Assembly (NCBI RefSeq): GCF_000006565.2
Contig: NC_031480.1
Location: 884,144-948,143, forward strand
Direction of reading: 5' to 3'
DNA: 64,000 bases
Source of the DNA: Toxoplasma gondii ME49
Taxonomy: Eukaryota > Apicomplexa > Conoidasida > Eucoccidiorida > Sarcocystidae
Shown here: positions 31,633 to 43,891 of the stretch, piece after piece
Position numbering within the stretch: position 1 is the stretch's first letter
How the letters are laid out: each line of letters opens with the position of its first letter
Position numbers and translations under genes: made by a program
Notes under the pieces: model-generated
Told to the model about the DNA's origin: nothing
The model's input: only the letters and a program-made list of their open reading frames with translations
Databases searched by the model: none

Positions 31633-34600
31633 TACGTACACATATATAAAGATATATATATGTATACACGTATACATATGTATATATATATATACATATA
31701 TTTATATATGTCTCATTGTGTCACATGAGTAGAAAGGATGCTCCTATCTGGATTTTCCTTTTAAAACTGTTGACTCCGACGCAGCGTCGTAAGCTGACCC
31801 GGGCGTTGTGCGGCGGACGCATGCCTCACCTTAGAATCCACGAGGCTGTTCGACAGCGAGATGTCGCCGTGATGGTGAAAAAGCGGCCGTCAGGTGTCTT
31901 GCCGAGAGCGACATGCATCGCACCCCAGAGCGTCTCGTCGCTCTGAAAAGAATGCGTTTTTCGAGGCAACGAAACAGAGAAAGTGGAGAGAAAGCGACAC
32001 CGAGGAAGGCTGGCTAGACACCAGAGCAACGTGGAGAGAAGACACACAGACAAGCGAGTTCCTTGTGCTTTGCGACAGTAAGCTCTGAGTCAAATCACAG
32101 AGATGCAGATGAAACAGCGAAGACTCTACGCCTCCGAGAAGAGAAGGATCGAGGGCGTCTTTGTCGGATGCCGGGAGAGAGAAGAGTGAGAGCGGCTGTA
32201 GCGTCGGCGTCCTTTCGGAGAGACAACCCTGGCAACGGGAGGGAGACGAGCGACGAGAATGACGAACAGAGGATTGACGGTTTAGGAAACTGTGCCAGCG
32301 AAGCCAATGAAGACTCTCAAGAAGACACGGCGCTCTCTGGCGCGAGAGAATCGAAGACATCGTCACAAAAACAAGAACGAGACAGACACATGCAGAAGCC
32401 CACAAGAAACGCAAATGGGCATGACCCTGCAGGAGGTTACCGACCAGAACGCCTGTGCAAGCACATGCATGTATTTGCCTGTAAACTCACATTGGCATTC
32501 ATATCGCTGCTTATAACTTTGGAGTCGAGGAGTTGAGGTGTGCAGTTCTGTGACTTCGCACAACACTGGTGGGCTGTTTCGGACTCTTCTGTCTCACCAA
32601 ATCAAGGACGATCTCGTCGCGAAGCACCTCCAAGTGCGGAGTGGAGTTTCTCGCCTCTGCGTTGCGCGCATGTTTTCTCGCGATCCCAGAAGATCGAAGA
32701 GACGCGAGAGACAGAGGAGAAAAGAAAGACGGGAAAACAGAGTCGCTTGGCCGATGCAGGGCGAGCAGACACCGACGCAGCATGTGCGGTCGACCTGTCC
32801 AAGGGTCGACTGAGGTGTACATACACCCGAGCACTCTTGGGTGCTTCGCAGCGCCGAGTACCCCGTTTCCCTGTTGGTCTCTCTCAGTTGCTAACTCCGT
32901 CACTTCTCGCGTGCAGTTGTGCCAACGTTCAGAACCTGGTGATGGCTCGCCGACGGCGAAAAATTCGAAGTCTTTGACGAAGCCTAGAGAGACGCCAGGC
33001 AACTCTTGGCAATCCCAAGAACATGCAGAGGGCCGATTTCTCCGTACACATGGAGACCTTTCGTTCTCTGTCTGCCCGTTGAGAGCAGACGCCTGAGCGG
33101 TGACGCGAGAGGAGACACAGGGACGCGTGGACGATCCACAGAACGACGCGGGGAAGCGAGACCCGCTGAGGAGATCCTTGAAGTGGAGTGTGTACCGTTC
33201 TGAGCTGTCGAGACACCGCGTGTAACCGAGTATCGCAGCCTCGTCGAACGCCTTCAACGCGCCGACTCGGCAATCGCTAACGCGCGCGGCCTCCTGTCTC
33301 TCCTCTGGCGCTTTCTCTGCGTCTGAGACTCGCGAGACTCGAGATGAACGATCAGAACATGAATCTTGTCTTTCCTCTCCCGCGTCACCAGTTGTTAGCC
33401 TGCCGACGTCTAGAAGCTGCTCTTCGCCACGCAGGAGATCCAGAGCTGTCCAAAGACCAGGAGGCTCGAGGACACGAGACAAAAAGAGGTTTTCCAGCTT
33501 CGGATCTCGTTCCTCTCGAGTTTCTCGCTGTCGCCTTCTCTCATCCCTCTCCCGCTGAATCACATCCGCCAGCGTGAGCAGCGGTGGCGCCTCCTCACTG
33601 CTGCGTTCCTCCGCAGCTTCTCTCTGCTTCCTCGCTCTGGCGTCGATGTCTCCTCGACCGTCTTCTTCCCTCCCAGAACTCGCAGAGAACGAATGCTGCA
33701 GAAAAGGAGAATCCAAAGAAAAGGGAGAGGCAGACGAGGGAAAAGAAGAAGGCGACGAAGGAAAAGAAAAAGGAGGCGAAGAAGCTTCCCTGCGGTTCAG
33801 CGGCGTCGAAGATATCCGCTCCTTTTTGACTGCAGTGTTGTCGGGACATGCATCACTGGAAACCTTCCTTCTTTTCGCGCGCTCCTGGAACCGCGTTTCC
33901 TCGCTTGGACTCCTTGCGTTCTCCCCAGAGCCTCTGTCGGATGGAAGCACCCTCTCGCGATGAGTCTCTGTCTCCCTTTTCCCGGGCAAGCGCCTTCGAC
34001 AGATGACGGGGTAGCCTGGATCGAAAGGTGAAGGGCGCTCATAGTAAACCCATCGGCCGTCCAGAACTTCCACGCTCAGACTGTCTGCGACTTCTGCCGC
34101 TTGCGCAGCTGCCTCTACTTGTCGCCACACCGCCTCCTTGCACACGGAGATCTCCTCGTCCTCTCTCTCTCCTCGCCTCCTCTCTCCCTCGACTTGTTTG
34201 CTCTGTTCGTTCCCCGTTCCGCGACTCGCCTGGAGAGCGTCTGAGGAGTGGCGACCGCGGCTGGTTGGCTCTGAGGCAGCGACCGCAGAAGAACGACAGA
34301 CTTTCTGTCGATACATCCAGCTGAGAAGCTCCGCGACCGCCTGCTCCTTCGCCGTCTCCGCCACAGCCTTCCCGCAAAACCCTTCCAGAAATCTGCTCGT
34401 GTAAAAGAGTTCCTCCTCCGCCGGAAACAGATGCGAAGGAGAGTCAGTGGAAGCCCCGCCGCAGTCTGTTCTCCGCGCATCAGAAGGTAAAGAGGAGACA
34501 CAGGTTGAGGAGATAGACGACGAGTCGACAGAAGAAGAGACACAGGAAGAAGAGGACTTAGATGAGCTCGGCGTGCGGTCCAGGTTTTCGTTGCGTGGAG

Positions 34601-35804
34601 AAGCGACGACGAGGGAGTTCAGGGCCTCCTCAGCAAAATCTATGGCGGAAATGCATTCCTTGTTTGCGAAGGTGAGGTACCGTCGAAGAGGAGGAGTCAA
34701 GAGGTCTTGACTGTGGTAGAGCCTCTCGACGTCTCTCCCTCGCTCTCTCTCTCTCGGGGGTCTTCTCGTCTTCTTCTCCAAGGAGCAGACTGGGGAGAAG
34801 TCGCATCCACGCTCTGAGACGAAGACAGCGGACTTGCTCGGGAAGTCGAGGTCTCCGTTCTCCAGTGTTCTTTCTTCGTTTGTCTCCTGTGATCGCCACT
34901 CACGCTGTCTCCGAGCAATGGCGGATCGCCTTGCAGAGGGGAAGAACGCGTGAAGAATGGCGGCGTCATCCTCCAGGGCGCGCCACGGATCCGTTCCAGA
35001 AACGAGCAGATCACCTTGGGAGGGGAAGGCGTCTTTGGGCAGATCAAAAGACAGCGGTTTGTGGTCGCCTGCATGTGTGTCCATTTCCCGCAGAAGCGTC
35101 TCTCGGTCGCAGACGGTGTGCTTCTGCCGAGCGCTCGTGTCAGATTTTTCTCGAAGACCAACGAGAGGCCTCCCTGAAACCCTCGCCTTCTTGTCACGAG
35201 CCGTCGCCGCCTCGGTCTCTCCCCCCCCCTTTTCCTCTGTCGGCAGCCTCTCTCCCGAGCTCGGTCCACCGCCATCTGCATTGGGTCTTCCGCGCTGGAC
35301 AGTCCCACCTTGCTTGCGTTCCCCGCCTGCCTCTCCTCGGCCGCAGAGCAGACTACCATCTCTGCAGCGGGAGACGACGCACGTCTGAGTCGACGCGAAG
35401 GACGGCCGAGACTCGAGAACGCGGTCAATTGGTCGCGGTGCGAAACTCAGTGGAGCGTCGGAACTTCTGGATCGAGCATCTCTGTGGAACCTTCTCGCGC
35501 AAGACAGGAAAGCCTGAAATGCGCAGCCGCCCTCGTGAGGGTCTGCGGCGGGAGGACGGCGCGAGAGAACCGCTGGGGCGAGTGGGCGCAGATGCACGGG
35601 TTTCCCCATCGTGTGCCGCCGCAGGGACGAAAGACGAGAAACGAAACGGAAAAATGTACAGAGAATGCCGCGCGGCGAGCAGAAAGAAGCCTTCAACTCA
35701 GTCGAGCTGGAGAACCGGCGAAAAACGAACTTCAGTCGTCCCCTGCTTCCTGTGGAAAACCGCCATGGTGCTCGGTCCGCGTTTCGCTGCGTTTGAACAG
35801 CCAA
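26487..35804 (-). CDS. Oligopeptidase B-like serine peptidase (S9A), very enlarged
   Basis: Family enzymes cleave peptides after basic residues. Secure parts: exon 1, 35804-32598 (1069 codons); exon 2, 31942-31830; a large exon from about 30371 to 26487 (up to 1294 codons). Exon 1 to 2 closes in phase and reads into a family-like block ([12 protein letters not shown]). The large exon carries YGAYKRP, the nucleophile motif TSSAGG (Ser about residue 798 of that exon), WGNPN, YSPYTNF, a GDGIVKPW block with the likely catalytic Asp (about 1091), and EHHASGR with the likely catalytic His (about 1214). Bacterial OpdB is near 700 residues. This protein would exceed 2,300, because of Ser/Glu-rich inserts. 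A tentative exon 3 is 31307-31242. From there to 30371 I could not find a phase-consistent path. The start may be the later in-frame Met at about 35609. Confidence 0.8.
28980..30050. repeat. Ser/Glu low-complexity coding region of the oligopeptidase
   Basis: Long GAA/GGA-rich stretches on the plus strand (for example 29020-29160, 29540-29700, 29930-30020) encode poly-Ser and Ser-Pro runs on the minus strand. They separate blocks of the predicted beta-propeller domain. Confidence 0.75.
31598..31702. repeat. (TA)n microsatellites in an oligopeptidase intron
   Basis: A run of about 31 bp at 31598-31629 and shorter TA/CATA runs to about 31702, in the intron between exon 2 and tentative exon 3. 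Confidence 0.85.
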
Positions 35805-36423
35805 CTCCCGCGGTGTACATACACCTGACTGGCCAGGACTGAGAGGCGCTCGGTGACAGCCGGAGCTTCAGGTTGCCTGTGTTTGGGAACTTCTGAGAGA
35901 GAGCACAGCACACAGAGAGACTGGCGTTCCGCGTTTCAACCGCCGCAGCACTCGCTAGTTTCCAGGTCGCCGCGAAACGGGGATCTTTCTGCCTTCCAGG
36001 TGGTCTGCCGCACATGCACAGGTCGACGCGGAGGACCCTTTCTTCCCAAAGAAGTCCCCGTCCTCCGCGACTGAACAGAAGAGACAGCACAGCGAAGGAG
36101 AAATCGACACGAATGCGAAAAATCCAGAAAACACTGGCGCAGATCCCTGCACTCCGCGTGGTCGCTGGTGTTTCGAGCGTCAGACGCTCTCTCGAACACA
36201 GCGGCGAGCGGTCAGAAATCTCAGCAAACGAGCGTGGAAGAAGGAATTTCCGAACAGAGAGAGGCACGATCGACACAGCGAGGCCGCTCAAGCCAATCTC
36301 GCTGCACGCGCCGCGCGTTGTCTCTGAGGCTGCCCGAGAATTCCACGCACATAACCCGTGGTGGATCTCTGGATGCCACCGCGAGGAAGGGAGTTCATAT
36401 CCATGACATAAGACTCGAGAAAA

Positions 36424-36430
36424 TGAGACG
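36424..36430 (+). promoter_or_regulatory. Possible WGAGACG promoter element
   Basis: TGAGACG lies about 620 bp upstream of the oligopeptidase start (the gene is on the other strand). The match is to a motif reported in Toxoplasma promoters. One short match carries little weight. Confidence 0.2.
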
Positions 36431-37423
36431 TTCCTAACTGAGGGAAAGCTGGACTTTTTCTCTCGGCCGTCAGAGTTGACACGAGGGCGTCAACGCAGCC
36501 GTCGCGCGCTCAACACAGCCAAAGACGCGCGACCCTCCCCAGCGGGTGTGGAGTCCACACATCCTTTTCTGGAGTAAAGTGTCTTCTTGAAACTGCTTTA
36601 AAGAACTCGACGAAGTTGTCGACCTTCGTTTTGTCTCAATGCCGACCTCCCCGTCTCGCCCAGCTGGCTGGCAGCCGCTCTTCGGTCTCGCTCTGTCGCG
36701 GGTGTGCCCCCCCCCCCCCACATGGGGTGTGCGACACCGAGTCCTTTGAGGCTGCTGGAGGCTAGGCGCCGCGACCTACGTTGTGTAGGTTCTCTTACTT
36801 CTTCGCCTTTCTTCTGCGTTCTTGTCGCTCCGTCCCGAGCGCCTAACGCACCCAGACTGTGGGACTTCCTTGAGAATTGCTGTCCTTTCCCCGCGTGTCT
36901 TCTTCCCTGGAGCGCAAACTCGCTTCGTGCCGCTGGCCGCGAGGCTGCCTCAAGAAGGAAAAAAGCGACTCTATCGGTGTGTTCAGCAGACGACCTTTCG
37001 AGTCTTCTCTCGCGTTTTCCGTTGGCGACTTAGCTCCTCAACGCAGTCGCCACCTACTCGCTTCTGCAATTCTGCGCACCAGCACACACAAGTCCTCTTG
37101 GAGAGGGCTGTGTTGGGTTCAGGGACATGGAGACGGTGCCAAGCGGCGGGGACGAAGGCAACAACAGGGAAGCTGCTCGGCGACAACGCAAGTGAAGAGG
37201 CTTTTGCTTTCGTTTTCCCTTTTCTCGCTTGCTCTGGGAAAGGCATCTCAAACCGTGCAGAGAGCTGTCTCAACCTGCGACAAGTTTCCAGAGCTTTCCT
37301 CAGCATCTGGTCGACGAGGAGTTTAAGCTCCTAGTCGCAATCCTCCTCGAGAGGGCACCCATGGCACAACGTCGAAATCATACACAAATGCCTCCCAATT
37401 CAGTAAACACAACAGCATACGTC

Positions 37424-37428
<5 letters not shown>

Positions 37429-37454
<26 letters not shown>

Positions 37455-37455
37455 T
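37429..37455. repeat. (TA)n microsatellite
   Basis: About 27 bp of pure TA in the spacer upstream of DPH2. Confidence 0.9.
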
Positions 37456-39665
37456 GTTTACATGTATATAGTCGCTAAAGAGAACTACAGATACGCTTTC
37501 AAGTACAACTCCCACTGCATGTAGCCATACATGCATGTATACGCATACAACTAAGTACGTAAAACTGCAAGTAATTACGTAAATATATCCGTTTGTGTCG
37601 GCAATTGAGAGCGAGGGGCTTTTTCCGCCGTGTAGAGTTTGGGCGTTCCACCCCCCACTACTATAAGAGGGAAGCGCGTTGCCTGCTCGCATTCTTTGTA
37701 GGGTGCCGCAGGTCGTTGAGTTTTTCTTTGCGAGTCGCAAGAGCGTGAATGGGTGTCTGATTGGATTCGACAGGAGAGTTGGTGTGTCCGGATTCTTTCT
37801 TCGACGTCCTGAGGCGGGCTTCGTACGTCGTCGCACTCCGCACACTGGAAGTCGCCAGGGCGTTGTTTCCGTGTCGGCGGCGGATATGTTTTCTCCGTCG
37901 CTCGTCGAGAACAATCTCTGCGTCAAGGACGCGGAAGTATCCTCAAAGAATAAGTTTTTCCGGTGTTTTCTCGGCAGAAAGTTCCGCCAGAGTGTCGGAC
38001 TGCCGGCCGAGCGACTTTTCTGTCTCCCCACCCGCAGAGCGGCGGGCTAGCGAAGGACGAATGTCGCGGGCTCGCTTCGCTGCTAGCTCGCGCGTTTGCC
38101 TTCTTCGAGTGAGGGAGGTTTTTGCGGAGCGAGATTCGCGCAAGAGTTTTTTCACAGAGGAAACGTGGATTTCCAAAGGCGAGTTTCGAGGCGTTGCTGT
38201 ACCTGGTCTGACGGCGCCGGTAGGGGGCAGGTTCCGCCAGCCGATTCTCCGCGCTGTTCGTGGAGCAGATAGGAGCGTCTTTTCGCTTTTTCTTGACGCG
38301 GAAACGCTTTTCGACTCCCGCAAGCTTTTCCAAGAGTCATCTGTGAACGATTCGCGTTTTTTGCCGGGCAACTTTAGAGGAACAGCTCCTGCGAGCGCCT
38401 CCCACATCGCGGTCTCCTCACTCGAGGGTTCAGCTGCAGACGCTGCGTTCCTTCGGCGCTGGAGACTCTCCCTGCCCTGGGAAAATAGCTCTCGAGCCGC
38501 GTGTCTCAACGGGGAACGCGTTCACAGCTTCCTCGCTTCTTGCCACACTCGCAGGTTCGCTGTCTTTCTGCGGTAATTGCGATCGAACGCTGGTTGTGCT
38601 GTGCGCCTTGAACCTCTGACATGGCCGCCGTCAACACTTGTCGGCTCCGCTTCGGCTCGCCACATTCGCTCTTCTCATGACGCGTTTGGGAGCATCCTAT
38701 GCGCAGTTTTTTCTCAGCGAGCGCGGGGACTCGGTCTCTCTTGGGGGTTTGAGAGGCGTCAGCCCTGCGACGAACGCGTCCTCCCGTTCCCCGGAAAAAC
38801 GGTCCGCGAACGCGTTCGGTCGAGACCAAAGGACGCAGTGCGGTTCTCTCTCTCTCTCGTTCTATCCACGCGCCGTCGGACGCCAATTTTTCCTTCCGCC
38901 TCGATTTTTTTCTCTGCGCCTGAAGGGACTCTCTCCCAGCATTCTTCTCTTGGCCGCGCAGCTCTCCGTCGTCAGCCAAGTTGAGGCCAAGTCGAGGTCT
39001 GCGAAAGCCGTAGGCCTTGAAAGAGGTCGACTTCGTTCGTGAACGAGTTCCGCATCAGCAGCGACCAGGACAGAGTGTCGTGCGGTTTGATTCACCGCCG
39101 AACAGCCGAAACTCGCGCGTCGAAAGCTGGAGAGTGGAAGGTCTTACTCGAGGGTCGAAGTCGTTGCTGTCCGTCCCCGCCTTCCTCTTCCTTTCCTTCT
39201 TCCCTTCTCTTCAGCGACACTGAGAGAGTCTTCTTCTTTCAACATCGTTTTTCCTTCTTTTGCGCCTCCTCCATTCGAGGGTGTTCCCGATGTCCCCGTC
39301 GCTGCCTCGAGTGCTGGCGAAAACAGCTTTTGCTTCTTCACAGTTCCTGCATTTCCCCATGCATGTTCTCTCGAAACCAGTTGAGAGAGTCTCCCTCCAG
39401 TCTGCTCAGCTGCGAACAAGGACACCGTTCGAGACAGACGACTGACCGCTCAGAGCCTGTGGGTCGTCTTCACAGTCAATGCTACGAGCATTTGAGGAAG
39501 AGAAGCAGCTCCTCTTGACTGCCAGCTCCTCGCGTCTTCGGGAAGCGCGAACCGGCTCGGTGTGGAGTTGACGGCTCTCCAGGCCCCCAAAGCAGGTCGT
39601 CTTCGCCGTCGACGCTCTACTACAGCTTAGCCCCCTCGAAAGGACAGTTTTCCTCAATCGGCGCC

Positions 39666-40677
39666 ATGGCGCGAGAGGCCTCTGCGTCGCCGGCACTCGG
39701 CGCGCTGCTTCTGTCCGGAGGCTCCGTGGAGACTCTGCTTCGCCGAAAGAGTTTGGGCGGCGGCGTCCGACTCCCTTGTCCCCTCTGCAGCAGCGTTGCA
39801 TGCAGCAGTTGTGCATGCGTGGCTCTGCCTCAGCCGTGTTCCTCTTCTCCGGCGGCTTCCGCGAGGCGCCCCAGTGCTTGCGGCGGCCACCAGGAGGAGT
39901 CTCCCGAGGCCGCGCTCCAGAGCTCGAAGGACCTCGCGGGAGGTCGAGAGCCCACAGACGACTTCTTCGAGGTCGACGACTTGGTTTCGGTTTTCGTGCG
40001 GAACGCCTCTTGGCGTCGCGTAGCAGTCCAGCTTCCCTCGGAGATGCTGCGTGAGGCGCCCTGGCTCTCCAGTCGCCTACGCGGTGCATGCAAAAGCGGC
40101 GCCTCTCTGAAGCCGCACAGCCTCGCCGAGCACCCAGACGCGGGAACCCACGAGGCCACACTGGCACCCGAAGCTGCGGAGACAGTTGGAGCCCCAGGGA
40201 GTGAGGCCCCCGGAGGCGCCAAGGGTAGGGCAGACGACCAGCTCCGCAAGCGGATCAAAATGGGCATGCATGCAGATCCAGCGAAGCAGACACGAGAAAC
40301 AGGAGACAAAGAAGTTGGTGGGGGGGACGGTCACGAGTTCGCGAAGGCTGCTGCCGTCGAGAACGTCGAGATGACGCGGAACATGTTGGCGTCTACCACG
40401 TTCTTTCTCCTCGGAGACACAGTCCACAGCAGCTGCTGTGCCGACCAAATCGCTGCATCCCACATCGAACCTCGTGAGCTCCGCAGAAGGCTTCCGTGGA
40501 AATCAGATATTGAACGATAAGACGCAAAAACGCGTCTGGTCGAATTGTGCAGCTTTCACTCCTTGAAGAGCTGAAAATGAAAAGCATATGGGCAGAGAGA
40601 TAGAGAAAAAACGGCACTTCTTTCTGAGAGTATTGGGTCGTGTTCGTGAAAAGCCCCCTTGGTGCAGGTACGAATGC

Positions 40678-40714
<37 letters not shown>

Positions 40715-43700
40715 TATATACATATACATATATATATATATATGCATGTATTTGGTGGGTGGATGTTCGGTTGCTCGAGGTACCTTTTGCACGTTTCGCT
40801 TCTGTTGATTCGCGCTTTCTTTTTCATGCGTCTGTGACTGTTTGCAGACGCTTTGGTGCACTACGGCTACTCGTGCTTGAGTTGGCCAGTGACGGGTCCG
40901 GCGTACCCTCTTCTGTACCGGTACACATCTCTTCCGTTGAACGTTTCTCACTTTTCATGTTCGCTCTGTCGGCACCTGAAGGTGTACCGTGAGCAGCAGC
41001 TGGCAGCGTATCGCGAGGCGTCACTGAGGCGGCCGGTGTCTCCGCAGAGTCGCCCTGGCCGGGGCGCGGACTCGAGCCCTGCGGGGAGAGGCCCTCTGTC
41101 GCTGGTCTCCTCGGGGGTCCTGGGGGACGGATTGTCTCTTTCTGCAGCGCTTCAGTCCTGCGTGGCCCTGCGGGGGCGGCTCGCCCTGCAGCTGCCGCCC
41201 TCGACCTTCAGACTTGTCTCGACCTTGGGAATGCTGTGCGAAACGCACTCAAGTCCGCTGGTCCTCGTCTACGACGTCCGGTACCATTACGCGTTGCCCT
41301 GCATGCTGCAGCACATTGCTCCGCTCTTCCTCGCGCCCTCGCCTCCCTCCTCGATCTCCACCACGCCTCCCCTCTCGTCGCCGGCTTCCGCGACCCCGCC
41401 GCTGCATGCGCGCGGCGCGCACCAGTCGGTCGAGTCCTCGGAAGGCGGCGCCTGCTCGGGGGCCTCTTCGCCCAGCGTCGAGGCCGCCCACTCCTCCACG
41501 TCCCTCCAGGCGGCTGCGGACGCGCTCGCGGCGGCCGCGGCCTGGCGCGAAGACGCAAGTGTGAGAGGAGACAGAGGGAGGACGCGGGATACTTCGCCGC
41601 AGCGAGGGGACTCCGAGTTCGGAGGGGACGCGTGTCTCCGAGTCGAGTGTGCCGGCTCGCGCATGGCGGTTGTGGGGAACGCGGTGCGCGCGTCGGGAGT
41701 TCGAGAGGTGTCTCCTTCCAGAGACAACGCAGAGGGGAGACTCTTTGCGCCTCTCGCCTCTTCGGGGCCTGCGTGCGCGACGATGCCTGGAGACTGGCAG
41801 CCGACCAGCCTCTGCGTGGCCCTCGCCCCCTCCGCGTGTCTCCCGTCCACCGGCTTCGACCTCCGCGCCCTGGAGCCCAGTGTGGCGCGCGCCACCGCGC
41901 CCGCGCCGAGGAACGAGGAAGAGGTCGAGTTGGATCCCGCGGACCTCCAAAGGAGGCACTTTGCCTCGCTGGTCATCTCGTTCGCGGCGGCAGAGTCGCA
42001 GGCCTCGTCGGGGGAGAGCCCGGAAGCCTCAGACAAAGCTTCTCTTTCTTCTTCGTCTTCTCCGCCACCCACATGGTTCTTCTCGCTGCCTCTTTCATGG
42101 ACGCCGAGACTGGTGTTTCTGGGGCCTCAACTGCAGCCTGCTCAGCGCCTAGTGCAGCAGCAGGCGGGCGGCAAACGGAGCGAAGGAATTTCTGTGAGGG
42201 CGAGTGGAGCGAGTCTGCGAATTTCGCTCAGCGCCTACACAGCCGTCGCCGGTCGCTTCGTGTTTCAGGCGTTCTACCGAGCTTTCGACCGCGCCATCGG
42301 CCTCGCGCCGGTGATTCCGCTCTCCGCCTCGCTGCGCATGCCGGTGGGCCTGAAGGCCCCAAGCCCCGCAGGTCCCGAGTTCGTGCCCATCGAGGAGGCC
42401 CTCGGCTGCGGGTGGGGCGAGGCCGGGGTGGTGGGGCGCGAGCGCGGAGACATCTGTCTCCTCTATATGGGGCCGACCGTCGACGCGTCGCCCTCGGAGG
42501 AGCAACCTGGCCAGACGGCCGGGGCGGTCCCGCGGTTCACGTACCAGTCCAACTCGCACCCTGAGGCGTATGCGTTCGCGACGGCGTTCGCGACTTCTGG
42601 AAAGCCGGGAGAGGCTCGCGTCTTCGAAGGCAACGAAACACTCGCGGGCTGGCAGGCGTACAGGGAGCTTCGGGGAAAGCTCGCGCCGCCGCCGCTGCTG
42701 CACCGTCTCCTGCTGCGGTACGGCGGCGTGGACCGGGTGCAGGTTCTGAGCTACGACCCGACCTTCTTCACAGGACCTCCCAACCAAGAGCACCTGGTGC
42801 AGCAGTTCCAGAAGCTCCAGGTGTGTGAGCAGCAGCGAGACGAAGAAGATGCAGAGCTCGCTCTGTCGCCCGACACCACTGCCGACGAGGCCGAGGACCT
42901 GCCCGAGGAAGGTTCGCGGAGGCGGTCCGTGTCGCGCATGCATCAAGGGAGCACTGTTAGGCGCGGCGGCTGTCCGTCGGCTGCGTCGCGGCAAGAAGAA
43001 GAGTTGACAGCTCTCGAAGGCGTCGGCGAGGACGAGAAGGAGTACTTCCGCGCGTCGCTGTGCATCCTGGACGAAACAGACAGGGCCTCCACCGCTCTGC
43101 AGAAACAGTTCAGCCGTGTTACCCCACTAGCCGAGACGACCAGGTGCACGGCGCTCCTGCTCCTCGGGCCGCAGGTGTATGGACAGCCGGGGGTTTTGGC
43201 GTACGTTCAGCGCCAGCTCCAGAAACGAAGCGAGGCCGAAGCGCGACACGTCGTCCGCATCGCCATGGGTGAGGTGACGCCCGCGAAGCTTCTGAACTTT
43301 GAGGAAGTCGACTCGGCTTGTCTCTTTGGCTGTCCAGAGCTGTGTCTCCGTGTCCAGCAGGAGCAGAAGGCCCGTGGCCTCTCACAGCTCCTCGTGCTCC
43401 CCATCGATGCCTTGGCTGCGACCGACGAGGCCTTCGAGTGGAAGCCGTCGCGCCAGCCCATCGAAGCCGATGAGCTCTGGCAGCAGATCACTTCACAGCT
43501 GCGATGTGGCGCCGTGGAGATCGAGGCGCGGGCGGCGGTCGCTGCCGACGGAAAGCGAGAAGACGATGCCGCTGGGGCCTCAGAAGAGCGGCAGGGCGCC
43601 GGGGACGCCCATCCCGAGAAGGATAAGGCTGCAGAGGAGAAGGCCGGAAACTGGAAAGTCGCCCTCCGGGGTGGCTCCGATGTGCTCCAGTGCGTCCTGG

Positions 43701-43891
43701 GCCAAGACGTACTGAGCAAAACCGCGGAGAGACACTTCAAGGGAGTCAGCTTCGGAGAGCAAGGACACGAGGAAACAGGCGCACACCTGCCGCCGGCGTA
43801 CCAGATCCTCCAGGGCCTCTCGGGGGTCGCGAGTGAATACGAGAAGGAGCGACACATTGCCCACGACGACAGCGAAAAAACGTGCAAGTAA
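39666..43891 (+). CDS. DPH2: Diphthamide biosynthesis protein DPH2
   Basis: DPH2 pairs with DPH1 in an iron-sulfur, SAM-using complex. The complex transfers the 3-amino-3-carboxypropyl group to a histidine of elongation factor 2. Two exons, 39666-40473 and 40848-43891. Phase closes (1 + 2 bases) to about 1283 residues, against roughly 490-530 in human and yeast. Family motifs: FFLLGDTVHSSCCADQIAA with Cys257/258; then ALVHYGYSCLSW (Cys279) across the splice; then VTPAKLLNFEEVDSACLFGCPE (Cys1094, Cys1098) near the C-terminus. The extra length is Ala/Ser/Pro/Glu-rich inserts: about residues 40-95, 140-230, 430-530 and 920-990. The 374-bp intron contains a (TA)n tract. The start has no competing upstream in-frame evidence that I could judge. 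Confidence 0.9.
40680..40744. repeat. (TA)n microsatellite in the DPH2 intron
   Basis: TA runs broken by two CATATA units over about 65 bp, inside the intron 40474-40847. Confidence 0.9.

Larger units (their letters stand above)
35805..39665. other. Divergent spacer between the oligopeptidase and DPH2
   Basis: About 3.9 kb between two start codons pointing away from each other. It includes a poly-C run (36709-36719), a (TA)n tract (37429-37455) and a WGAGACG-type site (36424). Opposing open frames at 37761-38576 (plus) and 37943-38509 (minus) overlap each other, are Arg/Ser-rich and have no recognisable domain. They are not supported as genes. Confidence 0.55.

Noticed and set aside
37761..38576. 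Plus-strand frame of 271 codons overlapping a minus-strand frame of 188 codons
   Set aside because: The two overlap in opposite directions, both are Arg/Ser-rich, and neither shows a domain or fits a spliced gene; treated as promoter or leader DNA.
41236..42564. Plus-strand frame of 442 codons
   Set aside because: A shifted frame within DPH2 exon 2, very Arg/Gly/Ala-rich because of local GC content. The DPH2 frame runs through and carries the family motifs.
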